From Ignavibacteria bacterium (GTDB lineage: Bacteria > Bacteroidota > Ignavibacteria > Ignavibacteriales > Ignavibacteriaceae), in contig JAUYAB010000100.1 in NCBI GenBank assembly GCA_030693705.1, positions 1 through 64,000 on the forward strand: 64,000 nucleotides of DNA. The letters are read 5' to 3'. Every line of letters begins with the position of its first letter. The stretch's first letter is position 1. Under the pieces are notes generated by a model. It saw only the letters and a program-made list of their open reading frames with translations. It had not been told where the DNA came from and ran no database searches. Both the position numbers and the translations under genes were made by a program. This document shows positions 31,985 to 41,516 of the stretch, one piece after another.

Positions 31985-32575
31985 TTATAAACCGAAGTTA
32001 TATAATACGTTTACGCCTACGAAATTAAGAGCATCTCCACCCTCTGGAGTTCCTAAGTTTTGATATTTAAGAGAAATATCAAAACTTGAAACTTGATATC
32101 CAACACCTACTGCAAATCCGAATTTAGTTTCGGATCCTGTCGTTTCACCTGATGAAGCAGGAACAGTATAACTCCCAACAGTAATTGCAGGTACATCATA
32201 TTTTGCTGTCCATGAAAGCATATTTAATCCCGCTTCAACAGAACCATAGAGTCCGGGAGCAAAAGAATATTTCGCACCAACAAGAATTGGAATTGCTGAG
32301 AAAGAAGAAGAATAGGTTGCATTGACACCAGGATAAACTTCTTCACTAATATCTTTTCCAGGAAACATTAAATAGCCTAAGGAAGCAGTGCCGACAATAG
32401 TGCCAAATCCCATTTCACCACGAACTAATCCACCAAAACCCATTGAAGATGCATCAGCAAAGGTTCCCATAGGTAAGGCTAATGTTCCACCAACACCCAA
32501 TGTTATTTTAGATTGCCCATTGGTGAATCCGGCGAACAAAACGAGAACAACAACCAAAGAAAGTACTTTTTTCAT
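31985..32575 (-). CDS. Outer-membrane beta-barrel protein (OmpA/OMP_b-brl type)
   Basis: 196 residues. A clear signal peptide (MKKVLSLVVVLVLFAGFTNG, cleaved near GQS) is followed by eight or so glycine-rich amphipathic strands (ITLGVGGTLALPMGTFADAS ... FDISLKYQNLG) ending in VNVLYNFGL, whose last residues give the hydrophobic C-terminal strand needed for BAM insertion. There is no peptidoglycan-binding OmpA domain. The ATG at 32575 follows a strong AGGAG. The 290 bp upstream is AT-rich and presumably carries the promoter; a poly-T/poly-A stretch is near 32670-32690. Function unknown, probably a small porin-like or structural barrel. Confidence 0.8.
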   Translation of the reverse strand: MKKVLSLVVVLVLFAGFTNGQSKITLGVGGTLALPMGTFADASSMGFGGLVRGEMGFGTIVGTASLGYLMFPGKDISEEVYPGVNATYSSSFSAIPILVGAKYSFAPGLYGSVEAGLNMLSWTAKYDVPAITVGSYTVPASSGETTGSETKFGFAVGVGYQVSSFDISLKYQNLGTPEGGDALNFVGVNVLYNFGL

Positions 32576-32866
32576 CAGAGAACTCCTGTAAATTATGGAT
32601 AATAATTATTTTTCATGGTCCTTCATATCTCCTTTACATAGGTTCTATGAAAACCGCGTGTAAATTTTGTTATTTTTTTTTTAAAAAACAACAATCTCGT
32701 GCCTTATATTTTACTTATTTTTATAGCCCAAGAATAAAGGAATGGTTTTCTTCTCGAAAAATTACTCGTTAACGAATTAGAATGAATCAATAACTTCAAA
32801 TAAAATTTGTATTTTAGAATTAAAGAGTCTTAGAAATTTCAGATTAATGTTAGAACCCAACTATTG

Positions 32867-34405
32867 ATGCAAAACGAATTTCAAAATATACCGGAGAATT
32901 TTTCCGCGATCTTCATCCGTTCAGATAAAGAATATCAAAATATAATTTTTCTTTCTCCCTCTGTACAAAAATACTTCGGCTATTCTTCCGAAGAAATTAT
33001 CAGCAGCCCGAAATTATTATTTAAAAAAATTGAAGTTGCCCATTTTAGTGAAGTAAAAGAGTTTTTCCGTAGACTAAAAAAGGGACTTCCCTCTATTGTG
33101 GATTTTACCGTGATAAAAAACGAAAACGAAAAATTCTTCCTCCGTTTTCGCGCGGTTCCTTATTACGAGGAGGATAAACTAAAGTATTTTGATGGAATAA
33201 TGTTTGAAGTTTATGAGGAACTTCAACAAAAAGCATTGCTCGAAGAATCTGAAAAACAATTAAAAGTTCTATTCGAGACTGCGGAAGACTTGATTTTTAT
33301 TCTGGATAGCAGCGGAAATTTTGTTCTTGTAAATGCAAACGGAGCGTTGGCGCTTGAATACTTAACGGATGAAATGAAAGGGAAGCACATTCTTTCCTTC
33401 ATTGATGAGTCGACTAAAAGTTCGTTCATAAAAGCTTTTCAGAAATTGCTGGCATCTTCTTCCGTTCAAACTTTTGAGACCAGATTCTTAAGCAAGTATG
33501 GCAAAAGTATAATTTTTGAGTTGAATGCGAGAACAATTTTTGATGATTACAAAAAAATTATCGGCGTAATAGCAATCGGCAGGAACATCACTTCGCGGAA
33601 TTCGTTGGAAGATAAAGTAAAAGATTTATCCCATAAATTAGTTGAAGCCAGACGGATTATCTCCGTTGAACGCGATCGCGCTAAGCAGAGAATTTCGGTG
33701 CTCGAAGAATTGAACAGACTAAAGAATGAATTCGTCTCAAACATTTCTCACGAACTGCGTACACCGTTAGCGTCAATTATCGGGTTCTCAGAAACCATTG
33801 ATTCAGATACCTCGATGCCCGAAGAAATGAAAAAAGAATTCAATAAAATTATTTTGGAAGAAGCGAAGCGGCTCGCTAATTTAATTAATGATGTGCTCGA
33901 TATTTCCAGAATTGAAGGGGGGAAGATTGTACTTAACAAAACAGAATTTGACATTAATGAAATTCTAAGAAACTGTGTTGAAAAAATCCGCCCGAACGCA
34001 AAAGCAAAACGAATTACTCTCTCTGTTGATATACCGCCGGAAGTGGTTTTGGTTTTAGCTGATGAAGAGAGAATAACGCAGCTTTTTGAAAATCTTTTGG
34101 CAAACGCGGTTAAGTTTAATGTTGAAGAGGGGCGTGTTACCGTGTTAGCGCAAAATCTTTTTAAAGAATATGAAGTAATAATTAGCGATACAGGCGTTGG
34201 AATTCCCGCGCAAGACTTGCCGTTTATTTTTCAAAAATTTTATAGAGTAAGCAGACCTGGAACTGAAATTCCCGGAACCGGTTTGGGGCTCGCATTGGTT
34301 AAACAAATTGTTGATCATCATAAAGGTTTGATTACTTTGCAGAGTGAAGAAAACAAAGGAACTACGTTAATCATCAAATTACCGTTACTAAATTATCAAG
34401 GATAA
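32867..34405 (+). CDS. PAS-domain sensor histidine kinase
   Basis: 512 residues from the ATG at 32867 (a TTG three bases earlier also fits). Two PAS domains (about 8-118 and 127-243), a coiled coil (about 245-285), a HisKA dimerisation domain with phospho-accepting H295 in SNISHELRTPLASI, and an HATPase domain (about 390-510) with N, G1 (DTGVGIP) and G2 (GTGLGLAL) boxes. There is no transmembrane segment, so it senses a cytoplasmic signal. Only 4 bp separate it from an NtrC-type regulator gene, so it is very probably that regulator's kinase. It opens a run of five co-directional signalling genes. Confidence 0.93.
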   Translation: MQNEFQNIPENFSAIFIRSDKEYQNIIFLSPSVQKYFGYSSEEIISSPKLLFKKIEVAHFSEVKEFFRRLKKGLPSIVDFTVIKNENEKFFLRFRAVPYYEEDKLKYFDGIMFEVYEELQQKALLEESEKQLKVLFETAEDLIFILDSSGNFVLVNANGALALEYLTDEMKGKHILSFIDESTKSSFIKAFQKLLASSSVQTFETRFLSKYGKSIIFELNARTIFDDYKKIIGVIAIGRNITSRNSLEDKVKDLSHKLVEARRIISVERDRAKQRISVLEELNRLKNEFVSNISHELRTPLASIIGFSETIDSDTSMPEEMKKEFNKIILEEAKRLANLINDVLDISRIEGGKIVLNKTEFDINEILRNCVEKIRPNAKAKRITLSVDIPPEVVLVLADEERITQLFENLLANAVKFNVEEGRVTVLAQNLFKEYEVIISDTGVGIPAQDLPFIFQKFYRVSRPGTEIPGTGLGLALVKQIVDHHKGLITLQSEENKGTTLIIKLPLLNYQG

Positions 34406-34409
34406 CGCA

Positions 34410-35792
34410 TTGAAAAAATTAATCTACATTGTTGACGACGAGCCTGCAATTGCAAAATTGCTTTCGTATTGGGTACATGACAAGTGGGATTATGCCGTTG
34501 AAATTTTTACTGATGGTGAACAGGCGCTTAAAAAACTTTCGGCTAAACCTGATTTAATTTTACTCGATATAATGCTTCCCGGGTTGAACGGCATAGAAAC
34601 ATTAAAAAAAATAAAACAGTACGATGAAAACCTTCCCGTCATTATCCTCTCCGCTCAAGGAAGGATTGAGACCGCATTGGAAGCGCTCCGGAATGGTGCG
34701 TACGATTATTTCCCTAAACCAATTGATACGCAGCGCCTTGAACCGGCAATTAAAAATGCAATTAAGAATTATGACTTAACCCGCGAGGTTCAAAACTTAC
34801 GCGAAAATGTTCACCGCGAATTTAAATTTGAAAATATCATTTCTGCTGACGGCAAAATGCAAGACGTTTTCAAGCTTGTTAGCAAAGTTCTTAATAACGA
34901 TATCACTGTTTTGATTCATGGAGAGAGCGGAACAGGTAAAGAATTAATAGCCAAAGCAATCCACTACAATGGAATTCGGAAGTCGAAACCGTTTATTGTT
35001 GTTAACTGCGCTTCAATTCCTCGCGAACTTTTGGAGAGTGAATTATTCGGACACGAAAAAGGCTCATTTACCGGCGCACACCAACGGAAACTCGGTAAGT
35101 TTGAAATTGCAAACGAAGGAACGATCTTCTTAGATGAAGTCGGCGAACTTGAAATGATGCTTCAAGCAAAGTTATTGCGTGTGATTCAGCAAAGAGAATT
35201 TGAGCGTGTTGGAGGAAATGATCTTTTAAAAACCGATGTACGAATTATCTCCGCAACAAATAGAGATTTGCGAAAAGCAGTTGAGAATAAGGAATTTAGA
35301 GAAGATCTTTACTATCGTTTAAATTCATTCCCGATAAACATTCCACCGTTACGGCAGCGTAAAGGAGACTTGCTCGTGCTGGCCGATTATTTTTTTAACC
35401 TCTGCAAAAAAAAATTAGGGAAGGAAACAAAAGGTTTTTCTAAACGAGCGTTAAAATTGATTTATGATTATGATTGGCCCGGAAATGTTCGCGAAATGGA
35501 AAACACGATTGAGCGCTGCATCATCGTTTCAGATACCGACACCATTGACGTGGAAGATTTTCCGGCTCACATAAAAGTGTTTGATCAGAGTAGAACCTAT
35601 GGAACTTCGACCGGATATTTTACCGAAGATGTAATCGTTCCTTTTGAGAAAATTAAAGAAGAAGCGGTGCGCCATGCCCTGAAAATTACAAAAGGAAATA
35701 TTCTTGAAGCGGCTAGAAAATTACAACTCGGTAGAGCCACAATTTACCGGTTGATGGAACGCTATAAAATTGATAGCAAAGAATTTGAATAA
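34410..35792 (+). CDS. NtrC-family sigma-54-dependent response regulator
   Basis: 460 residues. A receiver domain (1-120, D53 in LILLDIMLPG), an AAA+ sigma-54 activation domain (about 140-375) with P-loop GESGTGKE (171-178), the RpoN-contacting loop ELFGHEKGSFTGA (GSFTGA at 218-223, a common variant of GAFTGA), Walker B GTIFLDEVGE, and a Fis-type HTH at the end (EAARKLQLGRATIYRLMERY). It would remodel RNA polymerase-sigma54 when phosphorylated by the kinase encoded upstream. The start is TTG at 34410, which begins right at the conserved MKKLIYIVDDE strand; no better ATG exists. Confidence 0.95.
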   Translation: MKKLIYIVDDEPAIAKLLSYWVHDKWDYAVEIFTDGEQALKKLSAKPDLILLDIMLPGLNGIETLKKIKQYDENLPVIILSAQGRIETALEALRNGAYDYFPKPIDTQRLEPAIKNAIKNYDLTREVQNLRENVHREFKFENIISADGKMQDVFKLVSKVLNNDITVLIHGESGTGKELIAKAIHYNGIRKSKPFIVVNCASIPRELLESELFGHEKGSFTGAHQRKLGKFEIANEGTIFLDEVGELEMMLQAKLLRVIQQREFERVGGNDLLKTDVRIISATNRDLRKAVENKEFREDLYYRLNSFPINIPPLRQRKGDLLVLADYFFNLCKKKLGKETKGFSKRALKLIYDYDWPGNVREMENTIERCIIVSDTDTIDVEDFPAHIKVFDQSRTYGTSTGYFTEDVIVPFEKIKEEAVRHALKITKGNILEAARKLQLGRATIYRLMERYKIDSKEFE

Positions 35793-35824
35793 AAACTAAA
35801 TTGCAGTAAGAAAAAAGGAGAAAT

Positions 35825-36172
35825 ATGGACTTTATTAAAGAGACCTTCGAAGAAATTGTTGTTGAAGTTGTAAATCTTTCACGCGCAACTTTAAAAGAAG
35901 CAGAAGAATTTAAAAAAATTCTCACCCAGGAAATTGAAGGTGGTTCACGGAAGATGGTTGTTGATCTTTCCGAATGTGAATTTATCGATTCAACTTTTCT
36001 TGGTGCGCTTGTCGTTTCACTGAAAAAAATAACTTCGTTGGGCGGGGATCTTAAATTGGTAGGATTTCAACCGGCTGTCCATTCTATGTTCGAGTTAACA
36101 AGAATGTACCGTGTGTTTGAAGCTTATCCATCTAAGCTTGAAGCGATCCAAAGTTACGGAAAGAAAATTTAA
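35825..36172 (+). CDS. STAS-domain anti-sigma factor antagonist
   Basis: 115 residues forming a single STAS domain of SpoIIAA/RsbV type. The conserved phosphorylation loop is FIDSTFLGAL, with S56 the likely target of an anti-sigma kinase. When unphosphorylated it would bind and displace such a kinase from its client. GGAG lies 6 bases before the ATG. It stands 5 bp before a gene for a SpoIIE-type phosphatase that would dephosphorylate it. No RsbW/SpoIIAB-like kinase gene is in the window. Confidence 0.92.
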   Translation: MDFIKETFEEIVVEVVNLSRATLKEAEEFKKILTQEIEGGSRKMVVDLSECEFIDSTFLGALVVSLKKITSLGGDLKLVGFQPAVHSMFELTRMYRVFEAYPSKLEAIQSYGKKI

Positions 36173-36177
36173 CAATA

Positions 36178-37743
36178 ATGATTACCGAAGATTCGAAAAC
36201 AATTCTTATTGTCGATGATGATGTTACGATAAGAAAACTGCTTGGATTTCATCTTAAGCAGAAAGATTATCGAGTAGTCGAGGCTTCGGATACTTCACTC
36301 GGGTTTAAAGCGCTCGAAGAAAACAAAATTGATCTGGTATTATGTGATGTAAGTATGGAGGGGATGGATGGATACACGTTTTGCGGGAAAGTTCGAGAGA
36401 ATGAAAAGTATAGAGTCCTTCCTTTTATTTTTGTTACCGCAAAAACAAGTTTCGAAGACAAAGAAAAAGCCCTTGCCGTTGGCGGAGACGACATTATTAC
36501 CAAACCTTTTGTCGTTCCTGAACTATTATTAAAAGTACAAGCGCTTCTTAGGCGGGCTGAGATTTATAAAGCTTACGGCGCAAAAAAAAATATCCAGGAA
36601 ACCATTTCTGAAACCGTTCCCAAAATCGTTTTAGTTGACGACGACATTTCCCTTGCAAAACTTTTTCAGTATAATTTAAATAAGTCGGGATTTTTATGCG
36701 AGATTGCAACCGGAGCCGAAGAAGGATTTAAGCTTGCAAAATCAATAATTCCCGATGTGATCATCTCAGACATTATGATGCCGAAGATAGATGGATTTCA
36801 ATTTCGTTCTATGGTTATGGGAGATCAAGACTTGAGATCAATACCGTTTATCTTTTTAACTTCAAAAGGAGCCGAAGACGATATTCTTCGCGGTTATGAT
36901 CTTGGTATTGCGGATTATGTTTTAAAAACTGCCGGTCCCCGCGTGGTAGTTGCAAAGGTTAATGCTACTATTAAAAGTTTGGGCAAAGCGAGACAAAAAG
37001 TAGTTTCAGAGTTGCAGGATGCTGCCGATTCGATGAAGGTGAAAGTCGTTCCCGATGGATTTCCTTCTTTTCCCGGCTTCGATATACGCCATTGGCACCA
37101 GGCTTTTTCCGGAATACCCGGCGGAGATTTTATTGATTATTTTCCGCTAGATAACGAAAACTTTGCGGTTGTGCTTGGAGATGTGATGGGGAAAAAATGG
37201 GGCGCATGGTATTTTGCAATTGCTTACGCCGGTTATGTACGAAGTTCGATTAGGGTTGCATTACAAAACGCAAGCGAATACACTCCCAGCATTATTTTAA
37301 GCAAGGTAAATCAATTGGTTTATCAAGATGCGAAAATTTCGGAAGTCTTTACCACACTTTCGATCGTCATTATAAACAATCGAACCAAAGTTGCCAAATA
37401 TTCCGGGGCGGGAGATTTGCCTGTAGTTTATAAAAACGCGAAAGAAGGAACTGCCGGTTTGATTCAATCTAAGGGAATGCTTTTAGGATTCTCATCGAAT
37501 GGATTTTTTGAAGATAAAGAAATTTCCATGGGAGAAAACGACATGCTCGTTCTCTTTACCGACGGTATAATCGAATCCCGAAATCAAAACGGCCAACCAT
37601 TGGAAGCCGAAGGTTTAGTGAAGTTGGTGCGCGAGTTATCTAATACAGAAGATCCGCTTGGAGTATTAAAAAGTCAAATCAGTTCATTTACAAATCAAAA
37701 ATTTGAAGACGATACAAGTCTCATTACAATTCTTGCCAAATAA
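36178..37743 (+). CDS. Double receiver-domain SpoIIE/PP2C serine phosphatase
   Basis: 521 residues. Receiver domain 1 (about 8-130; acidic pair VDDD, phospho-site in LVLCDVSMEG), receiver domain 2 (about 148-265; VDDD, VIISDIMMPK) and a SpoIIE-type PP2C domain (about 305-521) with metal-binding motifs PGGDFIDYF, LGDVMGKKWGA, SGAGDLP and LFTDGIIESR. It should dephosphorylate the STAS protein encoded just upstream when its receivers are phosphorylated, linking two-component input to partner switching. Having two complete receivers in series is less usual than one, as in RsbU-like HsbR proteins. Confidence 0.93.
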   Translation: MITEDSKTILIVDDDVTIRKLLGFHLKQKDYRVVEASDTSLGFKALEENKIDLVLCDVSMEGMDGYTFCGKVRENEKYRVLPFIFVTAKTSFEDKEKALAVGGDDIITKPFVVPELLLKVQALLRRAEIYKAYGAKKNIQETISETVPKIVLVDDDISLAKLFQYNLNKSGFLCEIATGAEEGFKLAKSIIPDVIISDIMMPKIDGFQFRSMVMGDQDLRSIPFIFLTSKGAEDDILRGYDLGIADYVLKTAGPRVVVAKVNATIKSLGKARQKVVSELQDAADSMKVKVVPDGFPSFPGFDIRHWHQAFSGIPGGDFIDYFPLDNENFAVVLGDVMGKKWGAWYFAIAYAGYVRSSIRVALQNASEYTPSIILSKVNQLVYQDAKISEVFTTLSIVIINNRTKVAKYSGAGDLPVVYKNAKEGTAGLIQSKGMLLGFSSNGFFEDKEISMGENDMLVLFTDGIIESRNQNGQPLEAEGLVKLVRELSNTEDPLGVLKSQISSFTNQKFEDDTSLITILAK

Positions 37744-37880
37744 ACCCGGAATGGTTCAAATAAATATTTTCACTTAAAACCACAAAATGTGATAAAGATG
37801 TCTTGTGTGATGCCTCTCAAGATATTATATTTAGCCCGTTGATATTTTTACAGGTAAGGTAATTAGTTATTAACAAAACC

Positions 37881-37893
37881 CACGGGGCCCGTG
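37881..37893. promoter_or_regulatory. GC-rich palindrome abutting the start of the small membrane protein gene
   Basis: CACGGG-G-CCCGTG (37881-37893) is a perfect 6-bp dyad that stands out in an AT-rich gap and ends directly before the ATG at 37894. It could hide the start codon in mRNA or bind a protein. No ribosome site is visible in it. Function inferred. Confidence 0.4.
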
Positions 37894-38181
37894 ATGGAAA
37901 ATATTAGTTCGGTTCAAGAAAAGGTTCACTCAGAAATTTCGGTAAATTTTAAAAATCCGTTTCTTCTGAGGTATGTTTTTTACCCACTAAGGGCGGGATT
38001 GTTCGGGTTTTCGCTCTTTTTTACAACGATATTTATATCAAAATATGTCGGGTATCTCGTAAAAAACACTAAAACGTTTACGATAGATATTAACGATGTT
38101 GTTCTCTCGTTGCTGGGTTTTATTTTGCTTGGTTTGATTAAACTCTTAGAAAACATTAAATCAGAACCATTCGGAAAATAA
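37894..38181 (+). CDS. Small membrane protein, unknown
   Basis: 95 residues from the ATG at 37894 (a GTG sits three bases upstream). Two hydrophobic helices are visible, about 32-54 (YPLRAGLFGFSLFFTTIFIS) and 70-88 (VVLSLLGFILLGLIKLL), separated by a short charged loop, so both ends probably face the cytoplasm. No family recognised. It ends the plus-strand signalling run and may be linked with the SpoIIE gene 150 bp upstream, though a palindrome right at its start suggests its own control. Confidence 0.6.
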   Translation: MENISSVQEKVHSEISVNFKNPFLLRYVFYPLRAGLFGFSLFFTTIFISKYVGYLVKNTKTFTIDINDVVLSLLGFILLGLIKLLENIKSEPFGK

Positions 38182-38229
38182 TAGGAGTTAACGTAAATAA
38201 CTTTAGGGGATAAGTATGCAAATACCAAT

Positions 38230-39705
38230 TTAGAATAACAAAAGATGGAATTGGTAGGGGTGCAATTCTACAAATAATCCCGTGTAAAAAACTTCATTTA
38301 AAGATCTAATATACTCTTCTCCGTTCCACAGATCGGTTAAAACAATAAGTTCTTCCGAATTTGCTGCGTGAATCTTTATCCTTCCTTGAGATGGAACATT
38401 ACCATAATTTATTACCACAAGACAGCGAAATGAATTGTAAGTCCAAAGCCAGGATAACAAATTTTCATATGAGCGGTCTTTTTCCCAGCCGGGTAAAACT
38501 TCTTTTAATTCCCATTCACCCAACGAAAAGATTTCGTTCCTTGTAAGCTGAAATAATTTATCGTAAAAAAGAGAAACTATTTTGTTCTTACTTTCTTTGG
38601 GTTCTCGCCCAAGTTGAACCGGCAATTTTATTTTCTTTCCGTCAGATTGTCCGTCGAAAAAGAAACGCATTCCCGGAATTGTAGAAATGATTGCGGCGGC
38701 AGCTAAAGATTTTTCCAATCCGAGAGAGTGGATCGCCCGGTCTTCATCATGGTTTTCTATGAATCTTGCTGATTTTAACTGAAACGACATATCCGCACGC
38801 AAGTGGTCTCGAATATTTTTTGGAGTTCCATCTTTTAAGCGGTCTAACAATTTTTTATCGTAAGTGAAATCAAAACCTAATTGCTGCAAATCCCACTCTA
38901 AGTTCCAGTAGGCTTCGGCAAGAAAGAGAAAATCGGGATGTGCTTTTTTTATTTCAGTTATTGCCGACTGCCAAAACTCATCATGCGGTTTTGGAAAAAG
39001 ATTTTCATCGATAACTCCACGCCAGGTATTTCCAAAAACATTATTTAGCGTAAGCATAGCCATATCACAGCGAACGCCGTCACACAATTCAGCTATATTG
39101 AGCAAAGTGCCGGTTAAAAACTCCCGCGTTTTCAAATTAAAAAAATTTAACTGGATCGTGTCTGTCCATGCCGGGAAAAAAGGATCGCGACCGTGAGCAA
39201 AAATCCGATGAGGCTGCTGGATAGGTCTATAAAACGTATGTCGATCGGAAGAAAGAATTTCTTCTATTGTTTCTAAAAAAATATCCGGATGAGTTTTTAA
39301 CAAGATGGTTTCGGCGCTAAAGTGGTTTGGAACAAAATCAAGCAACAGTTTGATGTTTAAATCGTTCAGAGTTTTTTTTAGTTGAAGTAAATCTTTTTTT
39401 GTTCCAAGTTCCCGATTGACTTCATACGTATCGATTGCGTAAGGCGATCCGATCACATCTTTTCTCTGCCAATCTTTTAAACTTCGGTTGTATGATTGAA
39501 TAAAATATTCTTCAAAACAACAACGGTCGATCAGGATGTCGGTTGTTTGCCAGATGCCCATCAACCAGACAATTTTAATGCCACTCCCGGCAAGATTTTC
39601 CCAATAAGAAGAGGGAATGTCTGAAAGTGTCGCTCTGCTTCCATCAGTATCATATCGTCTGACAAGCAGTCTAATATTTATTTCGAACAGCTTTGGATTT
39701 TTCAT
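38230..39705 (-). CDS. GH13 alpha-amylase-family glycosidase (cytoplasmic)
   Basis: 491 residues without a signal peptide. The GH13 barrel signatures are DFVPNH (123-128), the nucleophile D214 in GVRCDMAML, acid/base E264 in FLAEAYW and the third acid D320 in ENHDED. A C-terminal beta domain of about 90 residues follows. The family acts on alpha-glucosidic bonds (starch, glycogen, maltodextrin or sucrose/trehalose-type substrates); the subfamily is not evident. It lies 11 bp after the phosphoglucose isomerase-like gene on the same strand, so the two are co-transcribed, which fits glycogen or maltodextrin use feeding glycolysis. Confidence 0.9.
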   Translation of the reverse strand: MKNPKLFEINIRLLVRRYDTDGSRATLSDIPSSYWENLAGSGIKIVWLMGIWQTTDILIDRCCFEEYFIQSYNRSLKDWQRKDVIGSPYAIDTYEVNRELGTKKDLLQLKKTLNDLNIKLLLDFVPNHFSAETILLKTHPDIFLETIEEILSSDRHTFYRPIQQPHRIFAHGRDPFFPAWTDTIQLNFFNLKTREFLTGTLLNIAELCDGVRCDMAMLTLNNVFGNTWRGVIDENLFPKPHDEFWQSAITEIKKAHPDFLFLAEAYWNLEWDLQQLGFDFTYDKKLLDRLKDGTPKNIRDHLRADMSFQLKSARFIENHDEDRAIHSLGLEKSLAAAAIISTIPGMRFFFDGQSDGKKIKLPVQLGREPKESKNKIVSLFYDKLFQLTRNEIFSLGEWELKEVLPGWEKDRSYENLLSWLWTYNSFRCLVVINYGNVPSQGRIKIHAANSEELIVLTDLWNGEEYIRSLNEVFYTGLFVELHPYQFHLLLF

Positions 39706-39716
39706 TTTACCAAAAG

Positions 39717-41402
39717 TTATAAAGAAATTGAATTAATCGCTTCAACCAAATCGCCGGTAATATGCAACGAAATAACTCTTCTGTTTTTATTTGCCAGAGC
39801 ATTAAAATCACCTTGAGCCTGGGCAGTTATTAGTACTCCAAACGAATATCCTTGCTGCGGAACGACAACATCATTTTTAATTTCGTTTGTAATTTGGATG
39901 AATAATCCGTTATTCTTGCCACCTTTGTGCAACTGTCCGGTTGAGTGGAGAAAACGAGGTCCAAATCCAATAGTAGTTGCAAGGGCATATTTAGCAGCGA
40001 TTTTATTTCGTAGCGTTTGCAGTGCGTTGTTCACTTCGCTTCCATATTCCGTAAAAGACATTAGTGAGACGTAATCGTGTTCATCAGTTTGGGCGAGAAA
40101 TTTATTTAAAGCGGATTTGATCGAATCGGTTTTCGCGAATTGACTTTTATTATCGATTAACGAAATTGCTCCTTCCGTAATTGCCGCCGGAGTTTCGGGA
40201 AGTTTCCCGTTTGCTTTATATGCTTTCAAACTTTCGCCCGCTAATATTTTGGCAAATTGTACATCGGGTTGATCGAAAGGATGAATCTTTAATACCACAC
40301 TTGAAAGAGCCGTAGCAATTTCCCATCGATAAAATTCTTTTGCCAATTGATAGACATCGTCGAGCTCAAAAACGAGTACCGGTTTTTGCGCGGCTATTAA
40401 ATCTGAAGCAAACCTGTCAAGGTTTAAGTTGTCATCACTAATAAGTTTGATAAAAATATAAACGCGGTCATCTTTATAAAAATCAACCGGTGAAATTTCT
40501 TCATCGCAAATTGGCAAAATTCCTTTCCCATCTTTACCTGTGCTTTCAGCGACTAATTGTTCAGCCCATTGAGGAAAAGAAGAAAAACTTGATGAGACGA
40601 AGAAAGTTATTTTATCTTGTCCATTCTCGTACAATTCTCCAAGCGCGGCGCCAAGCGCAAAGCCGGGATTTTTTTGGGCTTCAACATAGGATTGGCATTC
40701 ATCTGCAATTTCTTTTGCATTAATTAAAAATCTCTCTACATCAATCCCCATTAACGCCGCCGGAAGCATGCCAAAGTAGGTTAACGCGGAATATCTTCCT
40801 CCAACATCACCAGGGGTTGTAAAGATTTTTCTGAACTTCTTTTCGGTTGCAAAATTTTCAAGCCAGGTGTTTGGATCGGTTAGCGCAACAAATTGTTCTC
40901 CAGGATTAAGATTAAACTTACTTACTTCATTATAAAAGAAATAGAAGAATGACATCGTTTCTATCGTTCCGCCGGATTTGCTTGCAACGATGAAAAGTGT
41001 TTTGGATAAATCGTAAATTTCCGCAATGCGCTTAACATTTAGCGGATGAGTATTGTCAACAATTTCAAGTTTTGGATAACCCGGTTTTGATCCGAAAGTT
41101 TTTGAAAAAACTTCGGGAGCTAAACTGCTTCCGCCCATTCCCAGCAATAAAATGTTGGTGTAGTTATTTTTGATTCCATCGGCAAATTGATTCAGTTCAT
41201 CATATTTGTCTAACATTTTATAGGGTTTATTCAGCCAGCCAAGCCGGTCTGCCAACTCTTTTTGTTCAGCGGGATTTTCTTTCCAAATTGCAGGATCGCA
41301 ATTCCATAACCGCGACGGAATATTTTGCTTCTGCCAAAGTGAAAGCCGTGCTTCAATCTTTTTTGATAATTCGTTACTTAAATGAAAACTTACTTTTTCC
41401 AT
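39717..41402 (-). CDS. Glucose-6-phosphate isomerase-like protein
   Basis: 561 residues with two SIS-type subdomains. The phosphosugar-binding signatures are LLLGMGGSSLAPEVF (near 85-99) and ASKSGGTIETMSF (near 140), with GDVGGRYSALTYFG (near 198) and a C-terminal HKGGKNNG lysine/histidine region (near 502). This pattern matches the isomerase half of bifunctional transaldolase/phosphoglucose isomerase proteins rather than classical Pgi; the transaldolase half is absent. It would interconvert glucose-6-phosphate and fructose-6-phosphate in the cytoplasm. First gene of a two-gene unit with a GH13 enzyme. ATG 41402 is divergent from the Nudix gene. Confidence 0.85.
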   Translation of the reverse strand: MEKVSFHLSNELSKKIEARLSLWQKQNIPSRLWNCDPAIWKENPAEQKELADRLGWLNKPYKMLDKYDELNQFADGIKNNYTNILLLGMGGSSLAPEVFSKTFGSKPGYPKLEIVDNTHPLNVKRIAEIYDLSKTLFIVASKSGGTIETMSFFYFFYNEVSKFNLNPGEQFVALTDPNTWLENFATEKKFRKIFTTPGDVGGRYSALTYFGMLPAALMGIDVERFLINAKEIADECQSYVEAQKNPGFALGAALGELYENGQDKITFFVSSSFSSFPQWAEQLVAESTGKDGKGILPICDEEISPVDFYKDDRVYIFIKLISDDNLNLDRFASDLIAAQKPVLVFELDDVYQLAKEFYRWEIATALSSVVLKIHPFDQPDVQFAKILAGESLKAYKANGKLPETPAAITEGAISLIDNKSQFAKTDSIKSALNKFLAQTDEHDYVSLMSFTEYGSEVNNALQTLRNKIAAKYALATTIGFGPRFLHSTGQLHKGGKNNGLFIQITNEIKNDVVVPQQGYSFGVLITAQAQGDFNALANKNRRVISLHITGDLVEAINSISL

Positions 41403-41516
41403 TCGATCCTCAAATTCTGTTTGATTATTTTTTCCATCTGAAACTTACAAAAATTATTTTTTTGTTACTTTAGAAAGAGCAATAATTTTTACTTATTTAC
41501 AGAAGAGAAAATAGAT

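Noticed and set aside
36178-37743. Diguanylate cyclase output for the double-receiver protein
   Set aside because: No GGDEF motif; the metal-binding pattern PGGDF/GDVMGK/FTDGI is that of a PP2C phosphatase.
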